From positions 62,001 through 126,000 of the forward strand of contig CALOAF010000004.1 of assembly GCA_942491385.1 (NCBI GenBank): DNA of 64,000 bases. Direction: 5' to 3'. This document shows, one piece after another, positions 52,588 through 62,263 of this stretch. The notes beneath the pieces are model-generated. The model had not been told where the DNA came from and searched no databases. It saw only the letters and a list, made by a program, of their open reading frames with translations. This DNA is from UBA6170 sp942491385 (GTDB lineage Bacteria; Chloroflexota; Anaerolineae; Anaerolineales; Anaerolineaceae). Every line of letters starts with the position of its first letter. The stretch's first letter is position 1. Position numbers and translations under genes: made by a program.

Positions 52588-54678
52588 CTAAGGCCGCCAA
52601 TCCGGACCAAATTCGAAACTATTTTCTGAGGAAAGTTGAGATAGATTTGCCCCATTGATGGTGCCGATATAAAGATCATGATTGACCCCGTCTGGCCAGC
52701 TTTCAAACACAAACCATTGACCATCAGGAGAAACAACCGAATCGACAGAGGGACTAAAACTTTTTTGACCTATGGGTGGAATTCTAAATTCAATATTAAC
52801 CCCCGCATCCTCAATTCTTTTGCCTACAATGTAAGGAAGACTCCCTGCAGAATTATTTTGGTGAGTAAAGAAAATAATCTGATTATTCATTGACCAATGA
52901 GGATATAAAAAATCAATATTACTTTTCGCAGCGAATGTATATTCGTTTGATGAAATAAAATCCAAAATCCAAATTTCATTAACTGCAATTTTTCGGCTAA
53001 AGGAAATTTTTGATCCATCGACTGACCAGGATGGCGCGCGATCTTTCCACCTGGACGTTGTAACTTCTATCAACGTATCGGTAGCGAGGTTGTATGTGTA
53101 AATATGCAACATTCTTTCTTTTGTGGTCGGATGGTTTCCGGGGCGAAATGAAGAAAATGCGATTTGATTTCCATCAGGAGACCATACCGGATCGAAGTCA
53201 CCAGAAGGATCTAAAGGGATTGGAACGGGATTTATTTCGCCATTGGATGTCATATCTAATATAAAAAGCCTTGCTCCCTCATAGCTCTCTTTTTTTGTAA
53301 CACAGGGCGAAATAAACACAATTTTATTGCCGTCAGGTGACCAATCTGGTTGGCAGGCCCCATCTGATAAATCAGTCAATTTAATCTTATTCTTGCCTTC
53401 GACATCCATCATCCAGATTTGCATCACGGAACCCTGGAAATTTGAGGCATAAGCTATAAAACCTGAACCACCTCCCAAAAATGAAGGCTGATCTGGTGTG
53501 GATTGTGTGATAGAAGACTCTGCTGAATTATCAGCATTGTCCATTGAAGGAGTAATTGAGGTTTTGAGGACAGGGATAGCCTGTTCTAGACTCATATCAG
53601 AACCTGATGTGTCTTCATTAATACTGGGATTCTCATTTAACAAAAAACGTATCTGATTGATATTCTGTACGATTACAAATATAACGAATATGAATGAAAT
53701 AGCTAATAGAACTAAAAATAAAAATTTATTATTTGATTTTTTGACTTTTGGATTGTTATTTACATGAAATGACCGGATGAGTGGTTGAGAAACTGCAGTT
53801 TTGATGGATGTATTGGATTTTACTAATGGTGGTGGTGTCACCAAACCGATATTGTTAGATGATAAAAGGAAATTTCCTTCTGTTAATAATGCCATGTAAA
53901 AATCTTCGGCGTTCTGGTATCGATCTTCTGGTTCAATTTCCAGTGCTTTTTGTATGACCTTATCCAATGATTCGGAGATTGACGGACAGTATTTTTTTAT
54001 TGGTGTTAATTTTTCTTTCCCGGCTAGGCGATTTAAACTTTCCTCAGGAATCATTCCAGTCAATGCAGCGTACAAAGTCGCTCCCAATGAATAAATATCG
54101 GATCTTTCATCTGTTGGTCCCCGACCATATTGCTCTGGGGGAGAATATCCTGGGGTCATGGCTCTGGCTCCAGTTGCAGTTTGTTGGTTTAAATCAAAAA
54201 CTTTAACCAGGCCAAAATCGACCAGAATTACATTGCCTTCAGGAGTGATGCGGATGTTGCCTGGTTTAATATCTCTATGAATTACTTTTGGTGAAAGGTT
54301 ATGCAAGTACATCAAGGCATCGCACATCATCAAACCAATAATAATTACATCTTTCTCTGGTAATTTCTCTTCCCGCTCGATTCTCTCCCTTAAATCCTCA
54401 CCATCAATATAATCCATTACAAGGTATTGGCCTTGACCAGGGAGATCAAAATAATCGCTGACTCTGGGAAGATTGGGATGCCGCAGACTGGCAAGAATAA
54501 CCGCTTCTTTTTTAAATTGAGTCAGGTAATTTTCTGTTAGCACAAGGTTTTCTTTGATGGCGACGGGTATTTTGATATTCTCATCCATTGCCATATATAC
54601 GGAACCCATTCCGCCATGGCCAAGAATTTTGGTGATTTTATATCTTTCCTGAATTAAACTATTTAATTGAAGTGGCAT
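52588..54678 (-). CDS. Membrane Ser/Thr protein kinase with TolB-like propeller sensor
   Basis: The 696-residue protein has an N-terminal Hanks-type kinase: G-loop G-H-G-G-M-G-S-V (20-27), Lys42, H-R-D-I-K-P-G-N with Asp136, D-F-G at 154-156 and A-M-T-P-G-Y-S-P-P-E-Q. One membrane helix (about 325-345) follows, then Ser/Asp-rich linkers and a C-terminal propeller with repeated W-S-P-D-G-N blades of TolB/WD40-like type. A cytoplasmic kinase reporting an outside signal is implied. There are no PASTA domains. Target proteins are unknown; the neighbouring envelope operon and membrane genes are candidates. Confidence 0.9.
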   Translation of the reverse strand: MPLQLNSLIQERYKITKILGHGGMGSVYMAMDENIKIPVAIKENLVLTENYLTQFKKEAVILASLRHPNLPRVSDYFDLPGQGQYLVMDYIDGEDLRERIEREEKLPEKDVIIIGLMMCDALMYLHNLSPKVIHRDIKPGNIRITPEGNVILVDFGLVKVFDLNQQTATGARAMTPGYSPPEQYGRGPTDERSDIYSLGATLYAALTGMIPEESLNRLAGKEKLTPIKKYCPSISESLDKVIQKALEIEPEDRYQNAEDFYMALLTEGNFLLSSNNIGLVTPPPLVKSNTSIKTAVSQPLIRSFHVNNNPKVKKSNNKFLFLVLLAISFIFVIFVIVQNINQIRFLLNENPSINEDTSGSDMSLEQAIPVLKTSITPSMDNADNSAESSITQSTPDQPSFLGGGSGFIAYASNFQGSVMQIWMMDVEGKNKIKLTDLSDGACQPDWSPDGNKIVFISPCVTKKESYEGARLFILDMTSNGEINPVPIPLDPSGDFDPVWSPDGNQIAFSSFRPGNHPTTKERMLHIYTYNLATDTLIEVTTSRWKDRAPSWSVDGSKISFSRKIAVNEIWILDFISSNEYTFAAKSNIDFLYPHWSMNNQIIFFTHQNNSAGSLPYIVGKRIEDAGVNIEFRIPPIGQKSFSPSVDSVVSPDGQWFVFESWPDGVNHDLYIGTINGANLSQLSSENSFEFGPDWRP

Positions 54679-54788
54679 TCATTGGTTACCTTATCCAGAT
54701 TATTACTTGATTATATTGGTTTTTTCATATTTTGCTTCAGAGAAATTCATCAGGGTATAATTATCCAATCAATTAAGGTGTCTGTTAA

Positions 54789-55784
54789 ATGTTTAATTTG
54801 GATATCAAAACCGCTGTTCAAACCGCTTTTTTCTTAGCAATATTAGGTATTTTATCAAGTTTGTGGTTAATGGTGAAGAATTACAAACTTGCCCAAAAAA
54901 TGCCTTTTTATCAGAAACGAGTAAAAATGCAATGGAAAGCTTTCCGTTTTCTATTTGTCGGGGTTGTTTTCGGTGTATCCGCATTTTTCTTTAACCGGTT
55001 TGCTGAACCAGCAATTTACCTGATATTTCCACCTTCACCAACAATAACCCTCACGCCAACGATCACACTGACACCAACGATTACATTATCACCCACAATT
55101 ACACTCTCACCGACGATTACGTTTACACCAGCAATCAGTCCGACACCATCTATTCCTGATACGATTGAGGCTTTGTTTGAAAGCACTGTTTTTCCAAATC
55201 CTGATGCACTCTTCAGCCCGATTGTTTTCTCTAAGAGTATCGATGATGATTTACAACCGGTTTTACCTGCTGAGGAATTTGATCATCCTTTGTCAATTCT
55301 TTATGCTACTTATAGCTATGTTAATATGATTCCTGATAGCCAATGGACTGCGATTTGGTATAGATTAAGTGACATGGAAATATTGTGTTTTGAAACTGCT
55401 CCATGGAATGGAGGTACAGGTGGATATGGATACACTGAATGTACGAAAGATGCGGCAGAATGGCAGCCAGGTTTTTATGAGGTTCAGTTGTTTGTTGGTC
55501 CTACCTGGAAAACATCAGGGCGATTTGCAATTATTGGAAATCCTCCCACAAATACACCCTCTATAACCTCATCCGCGACAATCACACGCACATTTACAGC
55601 AACTGTTTCCAAAACAGCTTTGCCGACGTTGACGCCAAGTATTACTCGTACGAGTACGATTACACCTACAATTACCAGCACTCCTACTATTACAAATACG
55701 TCAACCAAAACATTAACTCCCACACGAACTCGTACACCAAGACCATCAGATACACGTTGGCCATCACAAACTCCAACTCCCTGA
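54789..55784 (+). CDS. Membrane protein with PT-rich stalks, function unknown
   Basis: The 331-residue protein has two N-terminal hydrophobic helices (about 10-30 and 53-80), then a Thr/Pro-rich segment (82-122) with a six-residue T-P-T-I-T-L repeat, a globular part (about 125-250) with two Cys and several Trp, and a second Thr/Pro/Ser-rich tail (252-331). PT-rich segments usually span or extend from the cell wall. The globular part resembles small beta-sandwich domains, but no family can be named. A TATAAT at 54756-54761 lies upstream. It is divergent from the kinase. Confidence 0.7.
   Translation: MFNLDIKTAVQTAFFLAILGILSSLWLMVKNYKLAQKMPFYQKRVKMQWKAFRFLFVGVVFGVSAFFFNRFAEPAIYLIFPPSPTITLTPTITLTPTITLSPTITLSPTITFTPAISPTPSIPDTIEALFESTVFPNPDALFSPIVFSKSIDDDLQPVLPAEEFDHPLSILYATYSYVNMIPDSQWTAIWYRLSDMEILCFETAPWNGGTGGYGYTECTKDAAEWQPGFYEVQLFVGPTWKTSGRFAIIGNPPTNTPSITSSATITRTFTATVSKTALPTLTPSITRTSTITPTITSTPTITNTSTKTLTPTRTRTPRPSDTRWPSQTPTP
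55032..55154 (+). repeat. 18-nt tandem repeats encoding T-P-T-I-T-L units
   Basis: Imperfect copies of an 18-nt unit code the first PT-rich stalk. Codon-level variation (ACG/ACA/ACC, CTC/CTG/TTA) shows the repeat is selected at protein level or is old. Confidence 0.75.
55542..55781 (+). repeat. Low-complexity Thr/Pro/Ser tail coding region
   Basis: About 80 codons of T-P, T-x-T and S-x-T type without a strict period form the C-terminus of the PT-rich membrane protein. The bias is strongly toward ACN and CCN codons. Confidence 0.7.
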
Positions 55785-55899
55785 TGTTTAATTACAGATA
55801 TAAACTACTTCCGTTTATTTTGAGTGTAAAGAAGTGAACAATGATAAATAGAGATACGCGAATACTTTTTTCCAATATCGAATAATTTAAATCCATTTA

Positions 55900-57564
55900 T
55901 TACTTTTCAATATCCAGATCTCCACCATGATCGCTATCATCCTGGATACCAGTATCTCCTAAGAAAATAACTTGTTCTTTCAGAGTATTTTTTTGATAAT
56001 TGCGAATATGAGAAAGCGCCCTCTCAATTTGTATTGGAACCCGACCTTTTTTTCGAATGTATAAATCTCGCGCTCCCCATAATTTTGAACCATATTCATT
56101 AATTAATTCATTCACGATAACTTTATTGGATTTCCCATTCTCACTTTTATGGATGAAAGAAATAATTGGTGTAAGTTGGATGTTTTTTGCTAAATTCTGT
56201 TTTCTATTTTGGTTATAAATTCCAGTGAGCACCTTTGGATTCAGTTTTAAAGCATTTTCACTGGAAATTTTCCAGGCTTTCATATATTGATCCGGTACAA
56301 TACTGGAGGATGATTGCCAGGTTCCAACATTGATCCATTCCAATCTCATGCCGTACTTCTGAACTTTACTTTGGAATGAATTAGTAAGATTTTCATAAAA
56401 AAGATTAGTTAATGCAGTTCGGGGTATAAATTCCGGAAAATTTCCACCTTTATTGATAAATAGCCGGGAAAATCGTTTTATCTTTGGATGAGTTTTTTTG
56501 TAATAAAGTGGTTTACTATTTGGGGCATTCATTTTGATTTTACTAATAAATATGCGATTGATCTTATATCGACGTGTATGAGCCCAGTTTTTCCTAATTT
56601 TCTTGGCAATCTTATTTTGATTTTGTAATTGCAGATTAATTTCTGGTGTTCCTACCGAGGATAGGAGCTCACTCAACAAATGATGGTTAATATGATCGGT
56701 TAATTCTTTCCTTACTAACTCAATTAATGACGTTGTCCACGGTCCGGAACCTTGCTGATATACCAACCAATAAATTGAATCCTCATTGAATGGATAAGGT
56801 GTTTCTATAGACACCTGGTTTGATTTACTATAAACACTGAAAATCAATCGAATATCTTTGATTTCAATCGGGATGCCATCTAGGGTTCTTGCAGAAATAT
56901 CAAGTTTGGCTGATTGATCACGTAAATCGATGATTTTATGTAATCTTTCAAAACTTTCAAGCTCTACTGGTTTTTCAGTTGTAGGACCAGCGATTCTTGG
57001 TTCTCCATTAATTTTCTCAAAAACAACCGCATTTTCGAGATTAATCAAGACTTTTCCAGGACCGCCAATTCTGAAAATGGGGGAAATCTGATCTTCTATC
57101 CGTACCTGAGCATTCTCTATATGGATTTGATAATAAACAGGAAAAGAAAAAGCAGATTGCTTGATATATTTTTCAGAAATTGCTATATCTTTGATGTCAA
57201 AAATATCTGCCAAATAAATGGATGCTACATTTACTGCAACGTGATATCCCATAAAGATGGAAAACATGACAAGTAACACATCCCACGCCAACATTAGTTC
57301 AATAATATTTACGATTGTCACAGTTATAGGATAGGGAGCCAACAATAGAAAATCAAGCCAGGGATAATCAATTTCACCTGGTTGATTAAAGGAAAAAGCA
57401 CAAATTAACCAAGTCGAAACGAAAAGTATTTGAAGAAACAAATACCGAATATTGCCTGCTTTTGAACTGGTAGAAAAGATGGAATTGAATACTAAATCCA
57501 AATAATTAACAAGAAAGTTGGACGATTGATCAAGGTTCTTCTCAAAAATGGGATTCTTGTTCAT
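55900..57564 (-). CDS. SPFH/band-7-like membrane protein B, function unknown
   Basis: The 554-residue protein has three to four membrane helices (about 35-130), then a band-7-like region: G-G-P-G-K-V-L-I-N-L-E-N-A-V-V, A-G-P-T-T-E-K-P-V-E, I-I-D-L-R-D-Q and R-T-L-D-G-I-P-I-E-I. The last two are the usual band-7 core (I-D-x-R-x-Q and T-x-D-G). A long charged C-terminal region follows without a clear coiled coil. The start at 57564 overlaps the stop of the upstream paralogue by 4 nt (ATGA) and has AAGGAG 8 nt before it. SPFH proteins form membrane microdomain scaffolds; the role here is unknown. Confidence 0.6.
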   Translation of the reverse strand: MNKNPIFEKNLDQSSNFLVNYLDLVFNSIFSTSSKAGNIRYLFLQILFVSTWLICAFSFNQPGEIDYPWLDFLLLAPYPITVTIVNIIELMLAWDVLLVMFSIFMGYHVAVNVASIYLADIFDIKDIAISEKYIKQSAFSFPVYYQIHIENAQVRIEDQISPIFRIGGPGKVLINLENAVVFEKINGEPRIAGPTTEKPVELESFERLHKIIDLRDQSAKLDISARTLDGIPIEIKDIRLIFSVYSKSNQVSIETPYPFNEDSIYWLVYQQGSGPWTTSLIELVRKELTDHINHHLLSELLSSVGTPEINLQLQNQNKIAKKIRKNWAHTRRYKINRIFISKIKMNAPNSKPLYYKKTHPKIKRFSRLFINKGGNFPEFIPRTALTNLFYENLTNSFQSKVQKYGMRLEWINVGTWQSSSSIVPDQYMKAWKISSENALKLNPKVLTGIYNQNRKQNLAKNIQLTPIISFIHKSENGKSNKVIVNELINEYGSKLWGARDLYIRKKGRVPIQIERALSHIRNYQKNTLKEQVIFLGDTGIQDDSDHGGDLDIEK

Positions 57565-58934
57565 GTCAGATCTCCTTGAGATCTGACCCATTCAACGAGG
57601 TCAGTAATATCTTTATATTCACTTCCGAGAACGGTTGATAATCCAGGGTCTTGAGAGATCGTATCCAAATTCCCTTTAAGAAGTGAGATGAGGATTTCTT
57701 TTGAATCTAATTCATCCGTTACGGGATATGACCCTAAGTGCTTTGAAGCCCCATAAGCATAATCCATTAATGCCTGATCTTGGCCGGATAGTGATTGAAT
57801 TGCCTGTTCCTGTTCAACAATTTTCTTTTCTCTATTCGCTACATCCATCCAGGAGGTTTTCCAACGGGTTTGCAATTCCTCTTCTATTTGAGCTGGAAGT
57901 CGCATATTCGTGATCGACAAATCGAGAAATTTTATTCCCCTTTTTTTTATTAAATCAAACTCTTTACTGAATACAGTTTCACTTAATTCATTTCCGTAAA
58001 TATCAATAGCATAATATTGCGCCTGAGAAAGTCTTAGTTTTATTTGATGAGCAATTAAATCTAGGAGATTTGTCTCGGATTTCGTCAAAGGAAATAGTTC
58101 ATTAAGAGTATATTTTGATATGTATTCACGAAATATATCAATGGTCAAATTTACCGGATACCATTTCCAACTTGTGGTTCTTTCCGGGTTGTCATCAGGT
58201 TTTTCAAAGTTTATACTCTGTCCAATGATGGCTTTTTCCACAGAAACAGCATTATAGCCATAAGCTGAATTACCTTCCCCTGGTTTTGCATCCAACTTAA
58301 AACGCAACGAAATATTTGCACAGACCTGAATGCCATCCCTTGTGATTGCAAGTGTTTCGTTTTTCCGGGAGATTCGGGCTTCGTAAGCAGAGCTAGATTC
58401 ACCTTTTCGATGGGGGGCAAAAGGATCCTCCTCTTGGTGGGGGCCGACAAGCTGGGATTGTATATGTAAATCCACAATGCCGGCTATGATCTCTTCTCTT
58501 TCGGTAAATGCAATACCGGGACCGATCGCTCCTTTATATTTCGTTGGAGTTCTCAAAACAGCAGCACTGGCTGTATCTAAAATAATAACACCAGGTCCAC
58601 TTTTCGATCGATCGATCCTTCTTTCCCTCAATTCCCCATTCTCGATAAAGAAAGCAGGTCCATGATCTCCAAGAATGTACAAAAATAATCTTTCAAAAGC
58701 TTTTAATCGTTCAGGCAAATTTAACACAGGTAACACAAATTGGCTGAAGAACAATAAAAATGCCATCAAGCTGATAAAAAATAATATGAGCAATACAAGA
58801 CCAAATCCAATATTGGATTGGAAGTCCTTACTTAATAAAAAGACTGCTAAAAGAATAAATATGTAAAATATAAAATAACCGTATAACTTGTTATAGTGTT
58901 TATTGATTGATGTTTTTCTACGTTTGGCAGCCAT
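57561..58934 (-). CDS. SPFH/band-7-like membrane protein A, function unknown
   Basis: The 457-residue protein has two N-terminal membrane helices (about 17-75), then a band-7-like domain with G-P-A-F-F-I-E-N-G, G-P-G-V-I-I-L-D-T-A-S-A-A-V-L-R, G-P-G-I-A-F-T-E-R-E-E, G-I-V-D-L-H-I-Q and I-T-R-D-G-I-Q-V. The C-terminal third carries a helical segment (R-E-K-K-I-V-E-Q-E-Q-A-I-Q-S-L) as in stomatin/flotillin stalks. It is paralogous in pattern to the downstream gene, with which it is translationally coupled. Such proteins usually oligomerise on the membrane. Confidence 0.68.
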   Translation of the reverse strand: MAAKRRKTSINKHYNKLYGYFIFYIFILLAVFLLSKDFQSNIGFGLVLLILFFISLMAFLLFFSQFVLPVLNLPERLKAFERLFLYILGDHGPAFFIENGELRERRIDRSKSGPGVIILDTASAAVLRTPTKYKGAIGPGIAFTEREEIIAGIVDLHIQSQLVGPHQEEDPFAPHRKGESSSAYEARISRKNETLAITRDGIQVCANISLRFKLDAKPGEGNSAYGYNAVSVEKAIIGQSINFEKPDDNPERTTSWKWYPVNLTIDIFREYISKYTLNELFPLTKSETNLLDLIAHQIKLRLSQAQYYAIDIYGNELSETVFSKEFDLIKKRGIKFLDLSITNMRLPAQIEEELQTRWKTSWMDVANREKKIVEQEQAIQSLSGQDQALMDYAYGASKHLGSYPVTDELDSKEILISLLKGNLDTISQDPGLSTVLGSEYKDITDLVEWVRSQGDLT

Positions 58935-59036
58935 TTCTAATATTCTATACTATTTTTAATCAATTTGAGACAAAATCATTAAGTCCATTCGATTTATAGT
59001 AAGATAATATAAAAAAGGTATCAAAACGAGGTTCGA

Positions 59037-59993
59037 TTGTTTAGAGCATTCTTTATTTTTTTATCCAAAGCATATTGGGCTCAAAAATTAATTATGAATT
59101 GGCCATTTGCATGGCGAGTCGCCTCCAGATTTATCGCTGGTGTAACGATCGCCGAAGTAATCAGTGTTGTGAAGATTTTAAATGACCAGGGATTAAATGC
59201 AACCATTGACCATTTAGGCGAGAATGCGACTACTTCGAAAGATACGCTGGCATCTACTGAAGAAGTCATTAACCTTTTAGAGGCTATCAAACAAAATGAA
59301 ATCCATGCCAATATTTCGATTAAATTAACTCAATTTGGATTGAATATCGATCCAGATTTATGCAAATCGAATTTGAAAAATATCATGGAAAAAGCAAGCG
59401 AGACGAAAAATTTTATACGCATTGATATGGAAGATAGTTCGATTACTCAAGAAACATTGGATCTGGTCAATTGGAGCAAGAGTATCTATTCTGGGGTTGG
59501 GACAGTCATCCAAAGTTATTTATATCGAAGTGAACAGGATGTCATAAATTTAACAAATGATTGTACTTCAATCAGAATGGTTAAAGGAGCATATAAAGAA
59601 CCCAAAGAAGTTGCTTTCCCAAAAAAGATTGATGTTGATGAAAACTTTGATCTAATAACCAGAATTTGTCTGGATAACATAAGTCAATGTAATCATCCCG
59701 AAATTAGTGAAAATGGTCGCTTTCCTCCATTACTTGCGATCGCCTCGCATGATGAATCACGGATAGAAAACGGGATAGATTACGCAAATCATAAGAATCT
59801 TTCGAAAAAAACATTCGAAATCCAAATGTTATTCGGCATTCGTCGAGATTTGCAAAAAAAATATACAGAACTAGGCTATCCAGTGAGAATCTATGTTCCT
59901 TATGGAACCCATTGGTATCCTTATTTTATGAGAAGGTTGGCAGAGCGACCTGCCAATGCATGGTTTCTCCTATCTAATCTTTTTAGAAAGTGA
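59037..59993 (+). CDS. Proline dehydrogenase
   Basis: The 318-residue protein is a monofunctional PRODH with a beta/alpha barrel. It has S-I-K-L-T-Q-F-G-L, R-I-D-M-E-D-S, R-M-V-K-G-A-Y-K-E, A-S-H-D and the C-terminal Y-F-M-R-R-L-A-E-R-P-A-N motif that binds proline and FAD. It oxidises proline to pyrroline-5-carboxylate and passes electrons to quinone. The start is TTG at 59037, with GAGG 5 nt upstream. No P5C dehydrogenase gene is adjacent. Confidence 0.9.
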   Translation: MFRAFFIFLSKAYWAQKLIMNWPFAWRVASRFIAGVTIAEVISVVKILNDQGLNATIDHLGENATTSKDTLASTEEVINLLEAIKQNEIHANISIKLTQFGLNIDPDLCKSNLKNIMEKASETKNFIRIDMEDSSITQETLDLVNWSKSIYSGVGTVIQSYLYRSEQDVINLTNDCTSIRMVKGAYKEPKEVAFPKKIDVDENFDLITRICLDNISQCNHPEISENGRFPPLLAIASHDESRIENGIDYANHKNLSKKTFEIQMLFGIRRDLQKKYTELGYPVRIYVPYGTHWYPYFMRRLAERPANAWFLLSNLFRK

Positions 59994-60114
59994 GAAACGA
60001 AAATTTATTGAATCTTTCGTTTTAAATTGCTGGTATGATTTGAGTTGCACCCTTCAAATGAATACAGGAAATTTTGTGATATCTTTTATGTTGCTTTAAT
60101 AAATTTATTGAGAG

Positions 60115-61008
60115 TTGAAAAAATTGGAAGAAATTAAAATTTACAAAGAGATCATTGGATGCATTAAACTCAGGGTACTCATCTTTTCGTTCATTGCTTA
60201 TGCAATTGGAGGAGGCTTGGTTTCCTATATCGGAAGGCCAATAGAACCTCAAATTTTTTGGCTGGGGTTGATTATTGTCATTCTGTTTAGTATATGTACA
60301 GATACTTTAACTTGTTTCTTTAAAACCAGGGGGAAGGACATCGGAAGAAAATTGAAAGAATTAATCCTCATCAAAAATAGCCTGCTTATCTTATCTTTAT
60401 CCTTTTTAACCCTGAGCGCTATCATCTCGGTTCGATTATCTCAATTCGTAAACGTGGGACTAACTTTATGGGTAGTTTTAGGAATTTTTTTTATCATTCT
60501 CGTCGGGTCCTCAATACCACCGTTTAGTTTCAATGAAAAAGGGTTTGGAGATTTACTTAATGCCATAAAAATTGTTGCATTAACACCTTCATTCGCCTGT
60601 TTAATACAAATTAATGAACTACACATCATTTTATTTTTTATTACCTTTCCAGCGTTTTTCATTGTTCTTGCATTTTTTCTGGCTCAATCCCTTGAATATT
60701 ATTATGAAGATTTAAAGTGTCAAAATCACACATTAATGACGATTTTGGGTTGGAAATTTGGGATGAAAATTCACAATTATTTCCTGCTCCTGACCTATCT
60801 ACTCTATGGGTTGGCGTCTTTATTTGGTTTATCAGGGATATTATCGTTACCAGCCTGGTTATCTATGCCAATCGCCGGTATACAATTTTGGGAAATGTGG
60901 CGAATAGGAGAGGGTAATAAACCTAGATGGAAATTGCTTAAGATTTCTTCTTTAGGGTCGGTTAGTGTTCTTGCATACTTTTTGTTATTTATTCTTTGGT
61001 TGAGGTAG
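60115..61008 (+). CDS. UbiA-superfamily prenyltransferase-like protein (divergent)
   Basis: The 297-residue protein has about eight to nine membrane helices. The first Asp-rich motif, normally N-D-x-x-D-x-x-x-D, reads T-D-T-L-T-C-F-F-K (62-70) with a later Asp75, so two of the three aspartates are missing. The second motif region, Y-Y-E-D-L-K-C-Q-N-H-T-L-M-T-I-L-G, keeps Asp and the T-L-x-x-x-L-G tail. UbiA enzymes attach prenyl chains to aromatic rings for quinones or hemes. Loss of motif residues leaves activity in doubt. The start is TTG. moeA follows at 4 nt. Confidence 0.65.
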   Translation: MKKLEEIKIYKEIIGCIKLRVLIFSFIAYAIGGGLVSYIGRPIEPQIFWLGLIIVILFSICTDTLTCFFKTRGKDIGRKLKELILIKNSLLILSLSFLTLSAIISVRLSQFVNVGLTLWVVLGIFFIILVGSSIPPFSFNEKGFGDLLNAIKIVALTPSFACLIQINELHIILFFITFPAFFIVLAFFLAQSLEYYYEDLKCQNHTLMTILGWKFGMKIHNYFLLLTYLLYGLASLFGLSGILSLPAWLSMPIAGIQFWEMWRIGEGNKPRWKLLKISSLGSVSVLAYFLLFILWLR

Positions 61009-61012
61009 AAAA

Positions 61013-62254
61013 ATGCCCGAATTTTTGGAGTTATTAACACCTGAAGAAGGACTTGGAATATTACTTCACCACATAAACATTGGTGAACTTCATTCTGAAA
61101 TGATCCAAACTGAAAATGGATTAAACCGGATCCTTGCCGTGGATGTCTATTCAAATGAAGATATTCCTGCATTTACGAGAAGTACAGTCGACGGTTTTGC
61201 GGTAAATAGTAAAGATACTTTTGGGGCTTCAGATGTTTTGCCTGCTTTATTTGAATTGATTGGTGAAATCCCCATGGGTAAACCTGCAAATATTCATCTC
61301 AGTAAAGGTCAAGCTTGTTTAATTCATACTGGTGGGATGTTACCTTCTGGCTCGGATGCAGCCGTGATGGTTGAAAACACACAATATTCAAACGCATCTG
61401 AAATCGAGGTGTATAAAGCGGTACCTGGCGGAGAAAATTTAATTTTAAAGGGTGAGGATGTGATGAAGGGCGATCTGGTTCTTGCAAAGGGTACCAGAAT
61501 TCGAGCAAGCGAGGTTGGCGTTCTCATGGCGCTAGGTAAAACAGAAATTGAAGTGTATGATCTTCCCAGCGTAGGAATTTTATCAACAGGTGATGAAATT
61601 ATCTCTCCAGAAAACAAACCCAATTTGGGAGAAATCAGAGATATCAATTCTTATTCTCTCAGCGCTATCGTAGAAAAATTTGGGGGAATCCCAAAGTGTT
61701 ACCCAATTATTTCAGACGACAAATCCAAATTGCTGAAAAGCCTAAAAATAGCACATATTGAAAATGACCTGGTCATCGTTACAGCAGGATCTTCAGCCAG
61801 TGCAAGAGATCTGACAGCAGAGGCGATTAATGAATTAGGTTCACCAGGCGTGTTGGTGCATGGGATCAACGTTCGGCCTGGAAAACCAACAATTTTAGCT
61901 TATGCAATTGGGAAACCAATCATTGGACTTCCAGGAAATCCAGTTAGCGCATTTGTGATTGCAAATTTGATTTTACGCATGATTATGCCAAAATTAAGGG
62001 GAGAAAATAATCCGATTCCTTTGCAAACGATTAAAGGGATCATCACGATTAACATTCCTTCTGTAGCTGGCAGAGAGGATTGGGTTCCGGTCAAGTTACT
62101 TGAAAAGAATGTCCATGGAAAGATAATAGTTGAACCAATTTTCTATAAAAGTAATTTGATTTTTTCTCTCATCAATGCAATTGGATTAGCAAGAATTGCA
62201 CCGAATGTAACAGGGTTGGAAGCAAATTCAGAAGTTGAGATTATTTTAATTTAA
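61013..62254 (+). CDS. moeA: Molybdopterin molybdenumtransferase MoeA
   Basis: The 413-residue protein has the MoeA four-domain pattern: T-R-S-T-V-D-G-F-A-V, P-M-G-K-P-A, I-H-T-G-G-M-L-P-S-G-S-D, S-T-G-D-E-I, T-A-G-S-S-A-S-A-R-D and G-L-P-G-N-P-V-S-A. It inserts molybdate into adenylated molybdopterin. The length is standard. It starts 4 nt after the UbiA-like gene and ends 9 nt before a second moeA-type gene. Confidence 0.93.
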   Translation: MPEFLELLTPEEGLGILLHHINIGELHSEMIQTENGLNRILAVDVYSNEDIPAFTRSTVDGFAVNSKDTFGASDVLPALFELIGEIPMGKPANIHLSKGQACLIHTGGMLPSGSDAAVMVENTQYSNASEIEVYKAVPGGENLILKGEDVMKGDLVLAKGTRIRASEVGVLMALGKTEIEVYDLPSVGILSTGDEIISPENKPNLGEIRDINSYSLSAIVEKFGGIPKCYPIISDDKSKLLKSLKIAHIENDLVIVTAGSSASARDLTAEAINELGSPGVLVHGINVRPGKPTILAYAIGKPIIGLPGNPVSAFVIANLILRMIMPKLRGENNPIPLQTIKGIITINIPSVAGREDWVPVKLLEKNVHGKIIVEPIFYKSNLIFSLINAIGLARIAPNVTGLEANSEVEIILI

Positions 62255-62263
62255 GGATTCACA

